Source of the DNA: Fonsecaea monophora
Taxonomy: Eukaryota > Ascomycota > Eurotiomycetes > Chaetothyriales > Herpotrichiellaceae
NCBI RefSeq assembly: GCF_001642475.1
Contig: NW_019173958.1
Span: forward strand, 186,001-250,000
Length of the DNA: 64,000 bases
Direction of reading: 5' to 3'
The translations under genes and the position numbers were made by a program. Of the stretch, positions 33,025-44,877 are shown piece after piece. Each line of letters opens with the position of its first letter. The stretch's first letter is position 1. The notes under the pieces were generated by a model. The model was not told the origin of the DNA. It did not search any database and worked only from the letters and a program-made list of their open reading frames with translations.

Positions 33025-33446
33025 CTAGCAGCAATCCTTGCAGCATTCGAAGCACAAAAACCCGGCGCACCTGTTTGAACCACGTCAGTGGCCAATTGTC
33101 CAGGTTTTAGAGTTGTCGGATAGAGACGGAAGAGCAGCTAAGACATACAAACCACAGCAAATGTCCTCGCCTTCACCACCGCCTCGGAGACCGACTCGGT
33201 TGCTGACGCCGCTGGCATCCATTGATTCACGGGCAGCCTGTGAAAGAGAGATGTCAGCACATTATCAGGTAATTCGACGTCTTTTCGAAGCTACAACAGC
33301 AGTAGTATGACAATGGGGGCATAAGAGGAAGTGTGATGCGTCGCAGACAAATGGAGCAAACTCACAGGCTGCTGAGAGATGGCACTTTCAGGCTCCGATT
33401 GGGTTTGAGGAGCCTGGCTTTTCTGTTGCTGGTTTTCGGCGTCCAT
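33025..33446 (-). CDS. Small protein with cysteine-rich C-terminal tail (71 aa)
   Basis: Three exons (33446-33366, 33237-33149 and 33070-33025) encode 71 residues, and the introns are 128 nt (GTGAGT...CACAG) and 78 nt (GTATGT...AACAG). The N-terminal half is Gln/Ser/Pro-rich and disordered. It is followed by RVGLRGGGEGED and then a tail holding eight cysteines in its last 17 residues (ICCGLCAGFLCFECCKDCC). The tail resembles CYSTM-type cysteine-rich modules, which associate with membranes and are linked to stress tolerance. That assignment is inference from composition. The exact frame is supported because only this splice combination keeps the Cys-rich tail open to a stop. No exon exceeds 30 codons, so the gene is easily missed. 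Confidence 0.7.
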
Positions 33447-34274
33447 CGTGCTGATTGTGAGTCTGCGTGAGATTCTGATAGTCTGTCGAGAGGAGCGAGT
33501 GTTTCTGTGATAAGCAGAGTCCTGTAGGTTTAGATAGCGAGACTTCCCCGTACAAGGACGAGAGACAAAAAGGAAAAAAAAGAGCTCAAGCTGAACTGGA
33601 AGCTGAGCTGTCAATTTAAACTCCTGGCACAATTCCAGGATTTTGGACCCATTACGCGAAGCGGGATTGCGTGGCCTGGTCGGAGCAATCAACGTTTACC
33701 CAGTCATTGGATGCAGTGGTCTGGCGATTGTCTAGGAAGTTTCAATCCAAAGAGGTGCGCCAATTGAAGTGCACGATAGGTTGAGACATGGGCGAATCGT
33801 TGGTGATGGGGTTTAGCCCCAAGCATTAAGCTGAGACTAGATAAGCATCTGACAAGGCGACTTCCCGAGTCGGCAACAAAAGCTTGGCGGGCTTAGTAGA
33901 TGCTTGGTGAAGCTTATGCTCGTACTTCTCAGTACTCTTAGACTCTACTGTCGCGACTGTTGAGTGTTGAGGCATGGCTGTGCCTGCTGGTGACAGTCAG
34001 ATTTAGCTGTCTCATACGTATGCTAACTACTTATACATCCATGTCCAGAATCTCCTGAAAATTACATGTATTCAGAAGGATGCTCATGCATCTCACGGTC
34101 GACGCCAACAACCGCGCAACAAGGACAAAAAGGGTATCTCATCCACACTGCGCCCAGTTCCTGCCTCCAAATTGCACCTTGTGGCCTCAGCTGGTCAAGT
34201 CAAGGTCCTTTTATCTCATGGCATATTCCTTCTCCAAAGTACCGCAGTAAATCTATGAAGCCGTGCCATATTCA
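33447..34274. other. Intergenic region
   Basis: It holds the upstream region of the cysteine-tailed gene and the 3' flank of the J-domain gene. I see no gene. Confidence 0.55.
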
Positions 34275-37010
34275 TCAAGGCCGCAACTTTTGCTTCGCAA
34301 CCTGCCTGATTTTTCCCAGGTCTTCCATACATTCCAGGTGCCTTTCGTTTGCCTCTTCCCACCAATGCCGACACTGCGCATCGTCTTTGAGCCATTGAAT
34401 ATACGCGCCGTATCCAGCCAGTTTGTCACTAGCACCGTCTTTATCCAATGCATCTGCATCTGGTCCGTCACTGGGCTGCGCAATCCAGTGTGGGCTCATC
34501 GTGCCACAAACGCGATCCTGCCGGGATCGGAAATGCTCTAGCATCCTTGCATTGAACAAATTCCATTCGCGCATGTAGTTCTCCATATTTGACACATACT
34601 GCGCAAAATTGATCTTGTCCAATCGATCCGCAGCCGGCGGAACCACGACTTTCGGTGGTTTGGGCAGATTCAGAGCCCGGATCCGTGCGGACGCTGCACG
34701 ATTGAGGTTGACATCGTTAGATGCTCGAGACTCAAATGGGAGGAATGTTTCAAGGTCATCTTTCATGCCTTTGAGCCCGGCCGACGTTGGCGCAAATGGA
34801 GCTTGTTGAGCAAATTCCTTGAGATCCACCCCTCCATTTGTTGACCGACGTTTCGGTTCGGGGCGGGGCGGTTCCCCGCTCGCTGGATATTTGACTCCGT
34901 TTGAGGCAGGGACCTTGGTATTGTTAGTTGGCGGGGTGTCGACGTCCATTGCGTCTTCCTCCACCACGACGTAGCGATCTCTAGAATCGTCAGTGGTGTC
35001 AGAAGCGGGGCTTGCTCTTGGATTGCGAGAAGGAGCTGGTCTCGCCGAGGCTTTAGCAGCCCAGTCGTCAGCCAACTTTCCAGGTTGGAATGCGGTCGAC
35101 TTGTCTTCTGTATGACCATTGGGAACCTCAGATGAAGAAGCAGGATCGTGCTCTGCAGACCGTGATTGTGCTCTTCCTCGTGACGTTGGTTTACTCCCGG
35201 TTCGGTTGAGTTTCGAGGGAGACTTGCGTGTCTGGGACTCATCTGGACGGAAGATGTCCTCGGCCGTCACCTTATCATGCCATTCCGCCGCTGAGAATGT
35301 CGTGTGGACCTTGGGGTGGGCGGAATCATTACTGACGCTTGGGTTAGCGCTCTTGCTCCACGACTGAACAGAATCAAGACCACCTCCTGCCCCAGGGGTG
35401 TCACCGTTCTGCCTATGAGGCCGAGGAGGCGTGGTCTGCGGGAAAACACTCGAGGGGACTGCCCAGGAAGGAAATCCGTTGAAGGAACGCCCTCTTTGGG
35501 CAAAACAATCACGTCTATTTCCTCGGGACCAGGTTTGGGAATCCAAGAAAAAGGGAGCATACTTGGGTTTTTCCGAACCTCCTCCGCCACTATGACACAC
35601 ATTAGGCTTGGGTCCCTCGTCCTCTGGGGTTGTCACGCCTGGGAAGGGTTTGCGGCTCGATTCTTTTGGTTCGGGAGGGGGGTACTGATACCGACTGTCA
35701 TCGACAATTCTAGTATAGTTAGTACTGGGGAATTGGCCCGTCAAGCCCGGGTTGTTGTCAGCATCATAACTCGGTCCTGTGCGGGCGGTTGGTCTGCTCC
35801 GGGGCACAGCTTTCGGCCTCGAATTCGTATGCAGCGTTTCTTCGTCACTTGAAGAGGTCTCTGAGAAATCTGCATGTATCCCTGCTTTTCGCATCCCAGG
35901 GCTGGCACTCCGATGACGTGGAATACTCTCATAGCGAGTCGAGGACCTGCCAAACGGTCCTCGATCATCAATGGGTGAGTTGCGGACGCTCGACGAACGA
36001 TGTAGACCGTCTCCATTGATGTCTGTTCGCTCCCCGCCTCCTCCTGCATATCTTGAGGGTGGACGACCTCCGAGATCGTGTCTCATGTCATAATCGGAGG
36101 ATCGCGTATGCCGCAGAGGACTCACCGCGGGCCTGGCTCTAGAAACAGGCGGTGAACGCATGGATTGGTTGTCTTGGACGTGGATATGTGGGTTAGGAGG
36201 TGGCGGCTGTCCGCGCGTTCCTTGAACGTAAGAAAACGCCGAACGAGGAAACTGCGAAGTGTCTGCCCCGTGATAGTCTGGTTTTCTGGAACTTGCCGTC
36301 CTCGACAAGCCTGGAAAACCCGTGGGCGGTACATTGGGCGCGTATGGCATATCTGAGCTGGAAGGTGGTTTGGGAGCAGTAGGGGCTTGTCTGGGTACCG
36401 ACCGCGGTGGCATTTGTTGGGCAGAGGACGTGGGCCTCATGGTGGGGAAAACTCTTGCGGCCTCTGCTCGAGCCTCATCGTACTTCGAACGGTCCCATGA
36501 TTGTGGTACTCCGCGGGTGAATGCATTGAACTTATCGGCACCAGAAGAGGCTTGCTGCTTCGGATTTACCGTCGCAAATGGGGCACGATTTTGCGCCGGC
36601 TTGGGAGGCGGTGGAAAAGGGAATTGTTGTTTTGCGGTAGGGGTCGATTTGGCGTTGTTCGGTCTCGAAAAGCCGTAGGGATCGGAGGAATATGCTGTTG
36701 AAGCGGTCGCAGCGGCCTTAGCAGCCAGTTTTGCCCGACCAGCATCATACTTGGCCTTCTCTACAGGATCGCTGAGAATTTCATGAGCGGCTTGGACAGC
36801 TTGGAACCTGGGGACGACCTCGACTTCATGGCCAGGGTTTCGATCCGGGTGGTATTGTTTCGCTGTAACGCTGTGAGTTCAGCTCAGGTGTATGCGCCGC
36901 TCTGTTCTCTTACCCAGAAGTCTAAATTGTTTTTTGATCTCCTCTGCATCGGCGGTAGGAGGAAGATCCAAATCCGCATAGTAGTCCCGTTTGACATCCG
37001 CCTTGACCAT
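34275..37010 (-). CDS. J-domain (DnaJ) protein with long disordered region
   Basis: Two exons (37010-36914 and 36862-34275) with a 51-nt intron encode 894 residues. The N-terminal J domain begins MVKADVKRDYYADLDL. The intron falls inside it, and splicing restores AKQYHPDRNPG with the Hsp70-stimulating HPD at residues 37-39, followed by AHEILSDPVEKAKYD. About 650 residues of Pro/Ser/Arg-rich disordered sequence follow. The C-terminal 200 residues are ordered and conserved in style (NFAQYVSNMENYMREWN, MLEHFRSRQ, YIQWLKDD). J domains recruit and activate Hsp70, and the client is unknown. Without exon 1 the open frame would appear to start at residue 173, losing the J domain. Confidence 0.88.
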
Positions 37011-37889
37011 GATGTAACAATACCCTTTGAGCGACAGTCCCTCAACAGTGTAATGCGACGATCAATTGCCTTCTCTTCAACTCATTCAACATTGTTTCGC
37101 GAAAAGAAGGGTCGTTGGTGTCTGAGTAGCCTCTCGAGTTCGACTTGGCAAAGTGAAGACGGAGTAACCGAGAAGTGAATTGACCAGACTTATTGACAAC
37201 ACAGCCGCAGGCCGGAGGCTGACAAGGGTAGGACAACTGAGCGTTTATCGAGAGGGGAGGACAGCGATTCGGAGGCTCGAAACTGAGGGACAAGAGATGA
37301 TTACACGTAGATGCAGGGCTGATGATGAGATCAAGGTGCAGGATGCGGCAGGCAGGTGGCTGCGGTGGCTATATCCCTTCATAGCATGCCATCACTCGCT
37401 CAGTCACTAGCATAGGGCATCAGAATTGCGAGCAGGGTGTGGCCTATCGCGCGGCATACACAAGGCAGGGAAGTTTGGAGCGACAGATTTGGAGGGTGGT
37501 TCCGCGTTCCTGCGCAATACCTCGTGTACCAGGCTGCAAGAGAAATCAGGCAGACGTGCCAGTGAGAACGTGAGAAAAAGAGAGAGAGGCGAAGCGGTGT
37601 GGTGCTGGATTGGACGGCCGTGTAGGAGTCCAGAGCGATGTGTTGGCAGAATGTGACAGGATAAGGGAGAAACAGGTGTTGTTTCTTTCTATCGGTTTTG
37701 GGCATAGCCGTAAAACTTTAGGCAACGCTATTGGGAGAATAGGCCCTTTCCGCTCTTGGAGCCCTCTAACCATGGGATCTGCCAAAAAGAAAAGTCTAAG
37801 CGGCCTCCACTCATTCTAGGCACCGCCAACCCGAGAGCCCCTACTAGTAGATGGCCCCTAAGCACCCGCTAGGAAGAAAAGCGTGAGCC
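37011..37889. other. Intergenic region between J-domain gene and HIS5
   Basis: It holds the J-domain gene promoter and the HIS5 3' flank. Short frames show no domain. Nothing else was seen. Confidence 0.6.
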
Positions 37890-39262
37890 TTATGATATCA
37901 CACTGTTGGCAGCCGCCTCGCGTTCCCCCTCATTCTGATTTTCCTTGTCGATTCCGTTGACGTTCGAGCCTCGTGACGAAGCCGAATAAATGTGACCCAA
38001 GACAGATCTGATTTCCTTCAGGAAACGATCTACTTCCTGCTCAGTCCCAACCGTGATCCTCAGACAGCCCTTGCATCCGTACTCCTTCCCACGGAAACGG
38101 ACCACCACTCCACGTTGCCCCGCCATGGTCTCGTAAACATTTAAAGCTGTCACATTGTCTGGTTGTCCACCATCTTCCCGCGGTTTGTCCAGAATCTCGA
38201 CTAGCAGGAAGTTTGAAGCAGTCCCTCCTCGGAAGCGGCCAATACCTGGGACAAGTGGGAGCTCTCGAAGAAGTCGGTCTCGTTGCTGAATAATTTTCTC
38301 GCGGTATCGCCGCATGACTGCCAGATTCTCTTCTTGTAACGCCTTTATTGCAATGGCACTGGTTGGACTTGAGATATTGTATGGCGCCTTCATGTTATTG
38401 AGCAGCGCAGCAATCTCGCGACTGCTGTAGACCACTCCTAGGCGAATCCCCGCCAGACCAAATGCTTTGCTCAATGTTTGCATCACCACCAGGTTAGGCC
38501 ACTCCAACACCCATTCGGCCAGGCTTGACCCTTCAGGTGAGAAGTCAATGTATGCCTCGTCCACAACGACAATGCCGTTCCACGTCGGATGCTCCAAGAT
38601 TTGTCGGATGTCTTCCTTGGGTATGAGGCTCGCGGTGGGGTTTCCCGGAGAGCAGATGTACACCATCTTTATGGAGGAATCAGCGGAGAGTTTGTCCAAG
38701 ATCTGTTGGGGTCGCAGCGAGAACCCATTTTCAGGGTCAAGGGGCACTTGAACAATCTCGATATCGTTGACGTCTGCGCTAACTGCGTACATGCCGTATG
38801 TGGGAGGACAGGTCAGAATCTTGTCTTTCCCAGGAACACAAAAGCAGCGTAACAGAGCGTCGACGGCTTCATCTGACCCGACTCCACAGAACAGGTTCTC
38901 TGGTTTCAATTGTTTGTCTGTGTGGACATGTGTGTTTCTGAGGCGACAGAACAGTTCCTTCAGCTCATGTTGATGGGGATCAGGGTATCTATTCAGACCC
39001 AGAAAGTTCACCGTCGCCTTATCTCCGCTGTCATGAATACCGTCCGCTTCAAGGTCTAAGCCAGGACCGTAGGCATTCTCGTTCGCGTCGAGGAGGATGT
39101 TGGTACCGTCGTCTTTGTAGTCACTGCGCAGATGAGTCAGTAAATGGCCCGCGACATGCGCCTGGGACAAACTCACTCTCGCGCACACCTATACGGCTTT
39201 AATTTGAGGATATTGGGTCTCGCGCACTTGGCCAGATCAAACGGTGAGGTTTTCGGTGCCAT
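37890..39262 (-). CDS. his5: Histidinol-phosphate aminotransferase
   Basis: Two exons (39262-39177 and 39123-37890) with a 53-nt intron encode 439 residues. This PLP enzyme converts imidazole-acetol phosphate and glutamate to histidinol phosphate in histidine biosynthesis. Exon 1 gives MAPKTSPFDLAKCARPNIL. Splicing then yields RDDYKDDGTNILLDANENAYGP, the family's N-terminal signature. Further marks are GSDEAVDALLRCF, PTYGMYAV, SPGNPTASL, VVDEAYIDFSPEGS and the PLP-lysine motif SKAFGLAGIRLG (Lys248). The C-terminal GCKGCLRITVGT is also present. The reading-frame start at 39188 lies inside the intron, so the upstream ATG is clearly correct. It is probably cytosolic. Confidence 0.95.
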
Positions 39263-40157
39263 CTTGTCCCCTTAGCACAGCTGTAATGAGAAAGAAAATT
39301 CCACAAACTGGGCGAGTTCGTCTAGATAATGCGAAATGAAAAATAATCTCCAACCTTTTTTGATCTTTCTCCGCAGTGCCTGACTTACCTGCAAGGCGGG
39401 AGTTTGCGGAGACTGCCGCTAGATTCAATTGCGAGGTTTTTAGCTCGCCTATCATCAGTGCGATTGTTACCACCCGTGACCTACTAGTAGCGAGTGATGC
39501 TTAACTAGGCGACACTTCGGCATCTCGAATCAAGGGATCCGATCTACTGGTTCCCAGTGGATCTCGGTACCGTACCTCGTAATAGTTATACACCTTGATT
39601 AGGAAAGTATCCATGGCACAACACATGGGAAACTCCCAATCTTCCATCTTGTCTAATTGCTAGACGCACACCGCTTTGCTCACTCTGAACGGGCTGGGGC
39701 AAATTTACGCCAGCTCTTTGCCTGCCCTGGCATACTCGCACCGAGTTCATATTTTGTAGGTCACAAGCTTTTTCATGCTCGGCGCCAGAGCACCGTTTTA
39801 TGCTCCCCTACGTCTTTATCACTTGCAAAAAGATAGACTCTTCCCTTCTTTCCACCAGCCTTGATTCTGGTCCGTTGACGTGACGCCAGGCTACCCAACA
39901 TTACACAGTGTGTCGCAGCGTTGCTCCCAAGCACCCAGTAGCTGCTATGACTACTATCAAATGTTGTTGCCAGTCCAAAAAGCTTTGAAAAAGAAGACAG
40001 GTAAAAAATGGTGACATGGTGTTCATGTCGGTGGTGCTTCATCGCCAACGTCTCGAGGTGATCCTCCCCCTAGTATCACCTTCAGTGCCCGGCTGTGACA
40101 GGCTGGAACTGAATCTCGGCCAAGTGATCGCAGCCAGCTACCTAAGATCGCCGATGA
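39263..40157. other. Intergenic region
   Basis: It holds the HIS5 promoter and the 3' flank of the oxygenase gene. No gene was found. Frames at 39773-40048 show no domain. Confidence 0.55.
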
Positions 40158-43100
40158 TCAAATCCTCCGTCTTTTCCTTCCCTTCGTCTCAGCACCAGCA
40201 GAGCCTCCCGGTGTGACAGGAGCTGGGTTTGCTTCGGCGGAGTCTGGCGGTCCCTGGCTCACATCTTCGGCTGATAGTTTGACGATCCGGAGCTCCATCA
40301 AGTCTTGATACTCGGTATTTCCGAGGCATACGCGTAGTGGCATTTCAGGAAGGGACTGAAGCTTTGATTGAGCGTTATCCGCTCTCCTTCTCCACTCCTT
40401 GTGTTTGTCTTCCCATGTCTTTAGAGATTTGGTGACCTTGATAGTGAGATCTTGTCCACTTTCGTCTCTATTCCTGTCGTAGTGATGTGGGAAATGCCAA
40501 ACAAAACGGGAATCCTGATCTTTGGGAATGGTGAAACACCGCTCTTTTTCGCTTGGATTTTCCAGAAACTCACGTACAATAGAGCAATGAGGACAATTTT
40601 TCCGATCACACTTGCCTATGTCGTCGGGTAGGGACCAATTGTGCGGTTTTGGAGGCTCCTTCTCCACCGCCCTCTCAATATATGTAGGGATAGCTTTGGC
40701 GTAGAACAGAGAAGCCTCAAGGGGCTGAATTTTGGTGATGTCGACCAACTCGTGCAGGAGTGGAATAATGAAGCGGTCAAGGTCGTCTTGCTGGATTGTC
40801 GCAGTGTCATTTGCAATCTTTTCAAGTAGCTGTCCCGCCTTAGTCAAGTCTTCTCCTGCAAGTCGTCGATAAAGAGACACGACAACAGTGACGTCCTTCT
40901 TGCTTAATTCGTCACGAATTGACCGAGAGGACTCTGACCACGACGAAAATGGGAAGTCCTCATGCTGAAGTCTCGACTTCCTATATGACGAAAATTGGTG
41001 CAACTGAAAGGAAGACATAGCTGCATCAAAGATGGGCGAAAGAAGATGTTCCACCACGTCAAATTTTTGCGCCGTTTGAGCGTAGCAAAGGGTCTCCACG
41101 AAGAGCGCGCTTACGAAGGCTGTCTCGTTCACAAAGCGCCTAAGGAAGGTATCCATGCTATTTGAGCGAGAGTTAGCCAACATCCTAACAAAGACAACAT
41201 TAGACCTCAGTCAAGGAACTCACCATTTCCAGAGCCTTGTATCCCCATAGGTATCCATGATCTGAACCACAGCTCCCGCATCCTGGGGAAGAACTTCTGT
41301 GATCGAATTCAAAGCCTTGCAAAGGGTTTCCACTGCCCATTGGTGAACGGCGCTCTCTAATCTTCCTTGAGAGTCAGGTTCAGCAGAGCCAGATCTTACA
41401 CCGGAGCGGAATGCTCGAAGGCCACGATCAACTAGGTGCAGTTTCGAAATCCGAGAAAACGCCTTCGTGGAACTGGAATATCTTAGTGGAGGGTATAAAC
41501 CGGTTTACAGGCAAGCTTACAAGTCTTTCGTTTTGTCGAATCCCAGCATGGCAAGGTTCCAGAAGGTGGACTTGTCGAAGCTTTCCTCCACAGCATCAAG
41601 GGCTGTATTGGCTAGCTCAAGGTTGTCGATGCGTAGTAACTCTATCGCTGTGGGGCCCAAGAAACCATCTTTCTGGCGACTGTCTCGGTACCGCATTTGA
41701 AGATGCCTGTTGCATGTCTGTTCGATCATTTCACGAAAGAGGGAATGTTCACCGTCGTTCTGACCCTTGAGGTTGACAAACAGTCGATCAAGGAACTTTG
41801 AGTAGTGTTCAACCTTATAACCACTACCAAGGAGGAACCTGGTCATCTGGTCTCGACGAACAATGACAACGACCTAGACTGATTGTGAGTGCTAGGTCGA
41901 CTTCAACTCGGCGCAGGACGTACAGCATCATGGTAAACTTGGAGAATTTCAGCATACTGATTGCCCAAGTGTTCGCCTCCCCATTGTTCGTCACGGTCAC
42001 GGTTTGCATAGACAGATTGCTGGACGAGGCAGTCATCCGATATCTTCAGGGAATCTTGAAGCTTCGTGCCCTGTAGAGTGACAACATTATTTAGGCAGAG
42101 CTCTTCGTCCCCTTCTTCCCTGCAATCCTCATCATTGCTTCGGCTCACAGTCAGTTGCAGCCGGGATAGGAAAATACAAAAGCGACCATTTGACTGGCAA
42201 GCTCGTTCAAGCTGAGAGCAACGGTAATAGTCGTCACCTTTCAGACAGCTCAATCGAAGCCCTGCGCCGGTATACTTGTGTTCAAGGACATAACACATAA
42301 ACTGTGGTTGGTCTTGCATGGAATACCATTCGGTGAGCACCCGGTCGATGTTGGATTGTTCAACGTCCAGTACAGCAGCTGAGAGTTGACGTGGAACAGT
42401 GGCGTTGATGAGGTTGTATGTTAGAACGAATCGACAACCTGATTTAACTGGCAATATCTGTACCAATGAGTTGCAATACAAAACCTGATCGCTGTAATGC
42501 CCTTACCTCATGTGATACATCACTATACCTTCAAAGACAAATTAGCATGAGAATATGTTGGACGAGGTGCCGGGATTACCAAGCCAAATAAGAGACACCG
42601 TAAGAAGACCACTTGTCTGTCTCGAGAATTGTCTCTTCTTCTCCATGAATCAAGCGCACTGCGCCGCCAGTGTGCTCCGACGGTAGGCAAACAACCAGGG
42701 TTCCAAACATGTTCTTGGTCTTCTCCGTACTACAGGAGGTTAGTAACTCTGTAAATTGTCAGGCTTCGCACTCGGGACGTACTCTTTGTGAGGTTTGAAG
42801 AAGGCACCCTCCTCATACACCAATAGTTTGTAAAGCTCAGCTTGTACACTGCCAGCACCCCCAGGTATACCCAAGCCGCTGGAGACATGTTCGAGAATCT
42901 GTTCAAGCCAGGTATTCCAACCTTTGTTTTCGAATGACAATTCTTTTCCGTCGATCTCCCAAGTCTTCCTCACCGTCTCATCCACCAGCGTCTCCCCTCC
43001 CTTGCCAAAAGGTGCTTGACGGCTCACTCGAATAAGAGCATTGGCATCTTCACGAGATAAGGGTAGTCTGATAGGACCGACACCTTTGACGGTCAGACCA

Positions 43101-43270
43101 GGAAGGATGTGCTCGACGTTGTGGTCAGATGTTGCGAAAGACCCCGAGCTATGTATTCCACGAAGACAACCCCGGATTTGAGATCTCAGGGGGTCGTAGG
43201 GTTGCTCTTGCTCTTGCTCTTCGTCGGAGTTATATTCGGAGCCATACTCGTAGCCATCTTCGGAGCTCAT
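40158..43270 (-). CDS. 2-oxoglutarate/Fe(II) oxygenase-domain protein, about 940 aa
   Basis: I assembled seven exons: 43270-42783, 42729-42580, 42528-42507, 42457-41924, 41873-41521, 41472-41224 and 41184-40158. They encode 940 residues with phases consistent throughout. An acidic N-terminus leads into a prolyl-hydroxylase-like double-stranded beta-helix. Iron ligands are His161 and Asp163 (KPHKD, with Asp163 split by an intron) and His219 (YSDVSHE). KSGCRFVLTYNL supplies the probable 2-oxoglutarate-binding Arg. His219 lies on a 22-nt exon. The C-terminal 650 residues are helical in style, with a Cys/His cluster (CDRKNCPHC) and a basic tail, and I do not recognise them. The sixth intron is 39 nt as modelled. 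A 66-nt alternative ending at 41158 is equally in frame. The substrate is unknown. Confidence 0.82.
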
Positions 43271-44295
43271 GGCTGCGAGGGACAATATCAATGCACGCCC
43301 TGGACTGGTAAATAACCAGGAGTGAATGAGAAAAAGTGAGAAGAAGCTTGTGGGTCAGAATAGAGGGAGAGGAGAGGAGAAGATGGGATTTTGACGGCAT
43401 GAGCAGGAAAGCTGTTTGTTTCAGGGACCGAGACATTTAACAAAGCGATCGTATCCACATTCCACATTCCACATTTCACATTTCACATTCTTGTGTATGG
43501 TTCAAGGAAATAATTTGTACATGGACGGACCCACGCATCGGTCGCGACATGTTGTTTGGTGTTTGATCCTTTCTAACCAACCAAAGGAAGTGACCAAGTT
43601 TGACAGCCAGGCAGCCGCCAGGCAACATCAGGCAACCTCGTCTCCAAGGTCCTGTCACGTCCAGGCCGAGATGGTGAAGCCATTGCCTAGGTTAACTATA
43701 GTGGATGGTGAGTTATCACTTTGATCGAAAGATCAAGTCATCTCTAGTGGATAGATGACTTCCTTAGACCTCCATCTACGCTCACTTTGTCACATTCCAG
43801 TGCTGAACCAATACGCAGTCAGCAGTCTTTCACGACAATTTCACCACTTAAATACCCATCAGCATGTACACTTGAATTTCAAGGGTTGTGATCATTAAGG
43901 CAGATTATCCATACGGTCATATCACAGCCTGTTGTCAGCTCGAGACCGGATATGATGATAGTGCCAGGCGAAGAGAGATAGGGGACACTTTTGCACTGGG
44001 CTGGGCGTTGCCATCTGGCCTGGACCAACGTGGTAAAGGACAATTTGTGAAGATTTTATCATGAGCATGTCAAGTACCTCAGTGTCACCTTGGTCTGCAG
44101 TGAATGACACACTGGCACTTGAAAAGATAAATTCACTTTCTGTTGGTAGAGATAGGTTCTCAGGGTATATAAACCACACAGATTCTTGCCCACGTTTCAG
44201 CTTCTACCATAAACACAATAGACATTTCTGTCGCTGGCGATCAAACAACCCCTCAACACGACAATAGCTCTCAGCTGTATCGAAACTTCATCAAC
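43271..44295. other. Divergent intergenic region: oxygenase and small secreted protein promoters
   Basis: No gene was found. The oxygenase frame could start 21 nt further upstream, at 43291. The stretch holds repeated TTCCACATTCCACATTTCACATTTCACATT-like words near 43460-43490 and the TATA-like box of the secreted protein gene at its right end. Confidence 0.55.
44166..44173 (+). promoter_or_regulatory. TATA box of the 193-aa secreted protein gene
   Basis: TATATAAA lies 123 nt upstream of the start codon and is followed by a C/A-rich leader. It is predicted from motif and position only. Confidence 0.55.
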
Positions 44296-44877
44296 ATGGA
44301 ACTCATCTTGCTCCCGGTCCTCCTTTTCTTGCTGGCTCTCGCCAATGCCACGGCAATCCCCTCATCTCTCTTGGGTGTTGAGACCATTGTCGATCTGGCA
44401 AAACGCAACGAAACCTCTGGCTCAGCTGCACTCGCCGATCCTCTCACCTTCAACATCAGTCCTAATGCCGTCGGTCCTCCGTGCGGAATGACCTGGGAAG
44501 TCAACATCAATGTCAAGTCTCGTGGCTCCATCGGCGATACCAGCACCTCCTGCAACGCCTTGTACAACTATGTCACCTTGCCGTCCTCGTCCGTTTCTCA
44601 GACCATCAGCAAGGATGTCAACTTCGTTTACCTCTGTCCTGACACACCCACACCGATCGTCCCCGAGGGGTATGGGTACCGCGACATCAAGTTCATCGTC
44701 AAAGGAGGGTCAGATTTCCCGAGCACTCAGAACACATTCTTGGCCCAGTTGCAGGTCTTGAACATCAACAACAGTCCAGAGACGGATATGAACATGCCGG
44801 TTAAGATTGGATACACCGTCACCAACAATGCGGACCCGTTGAAGCAGCTCAACTTGCAGTACATCTATTGTGGTTGA
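44296..44877 (+). CDS. Small secreted protein of unknown function (193 aa)
   Basis: This is a single exon with no recognised domain. A strong signal peptide covers residues 1-20 (MELILLPVLLFLLALANATA). A Lys-Arg at about 36-37 (VDLAKRNE) is a possible Kex2 processing site at the end of a short pro-region. The mature part has N-linked sequons (NETS, NISP) and four cysteines that could form two disulphides. It is beta-rich by appearance and ends IYCG. A TATA box in a tight promoter suggests regulated expression. It could be a secreted effector or a cell-surface protein, but nothing in the sequence decides this. Confidence 0.75.
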   Translation: MELILLPVLLFLLALANATAIPSSLLGVETIVDLAKRNETSGSAALADPLTFNISPNAVGPPCGMTWEVNINVKSRGSIGDTSTSCNALYNYVTLPSSSVSQTISKDVNFVYLCPDTPTPIVPEGYGYRDIKFIVKGGSDFPSTQNTFLAQLQVLNINNSPETDMNMPVKIGYTVTNNADPLKQLNLQYIYCG

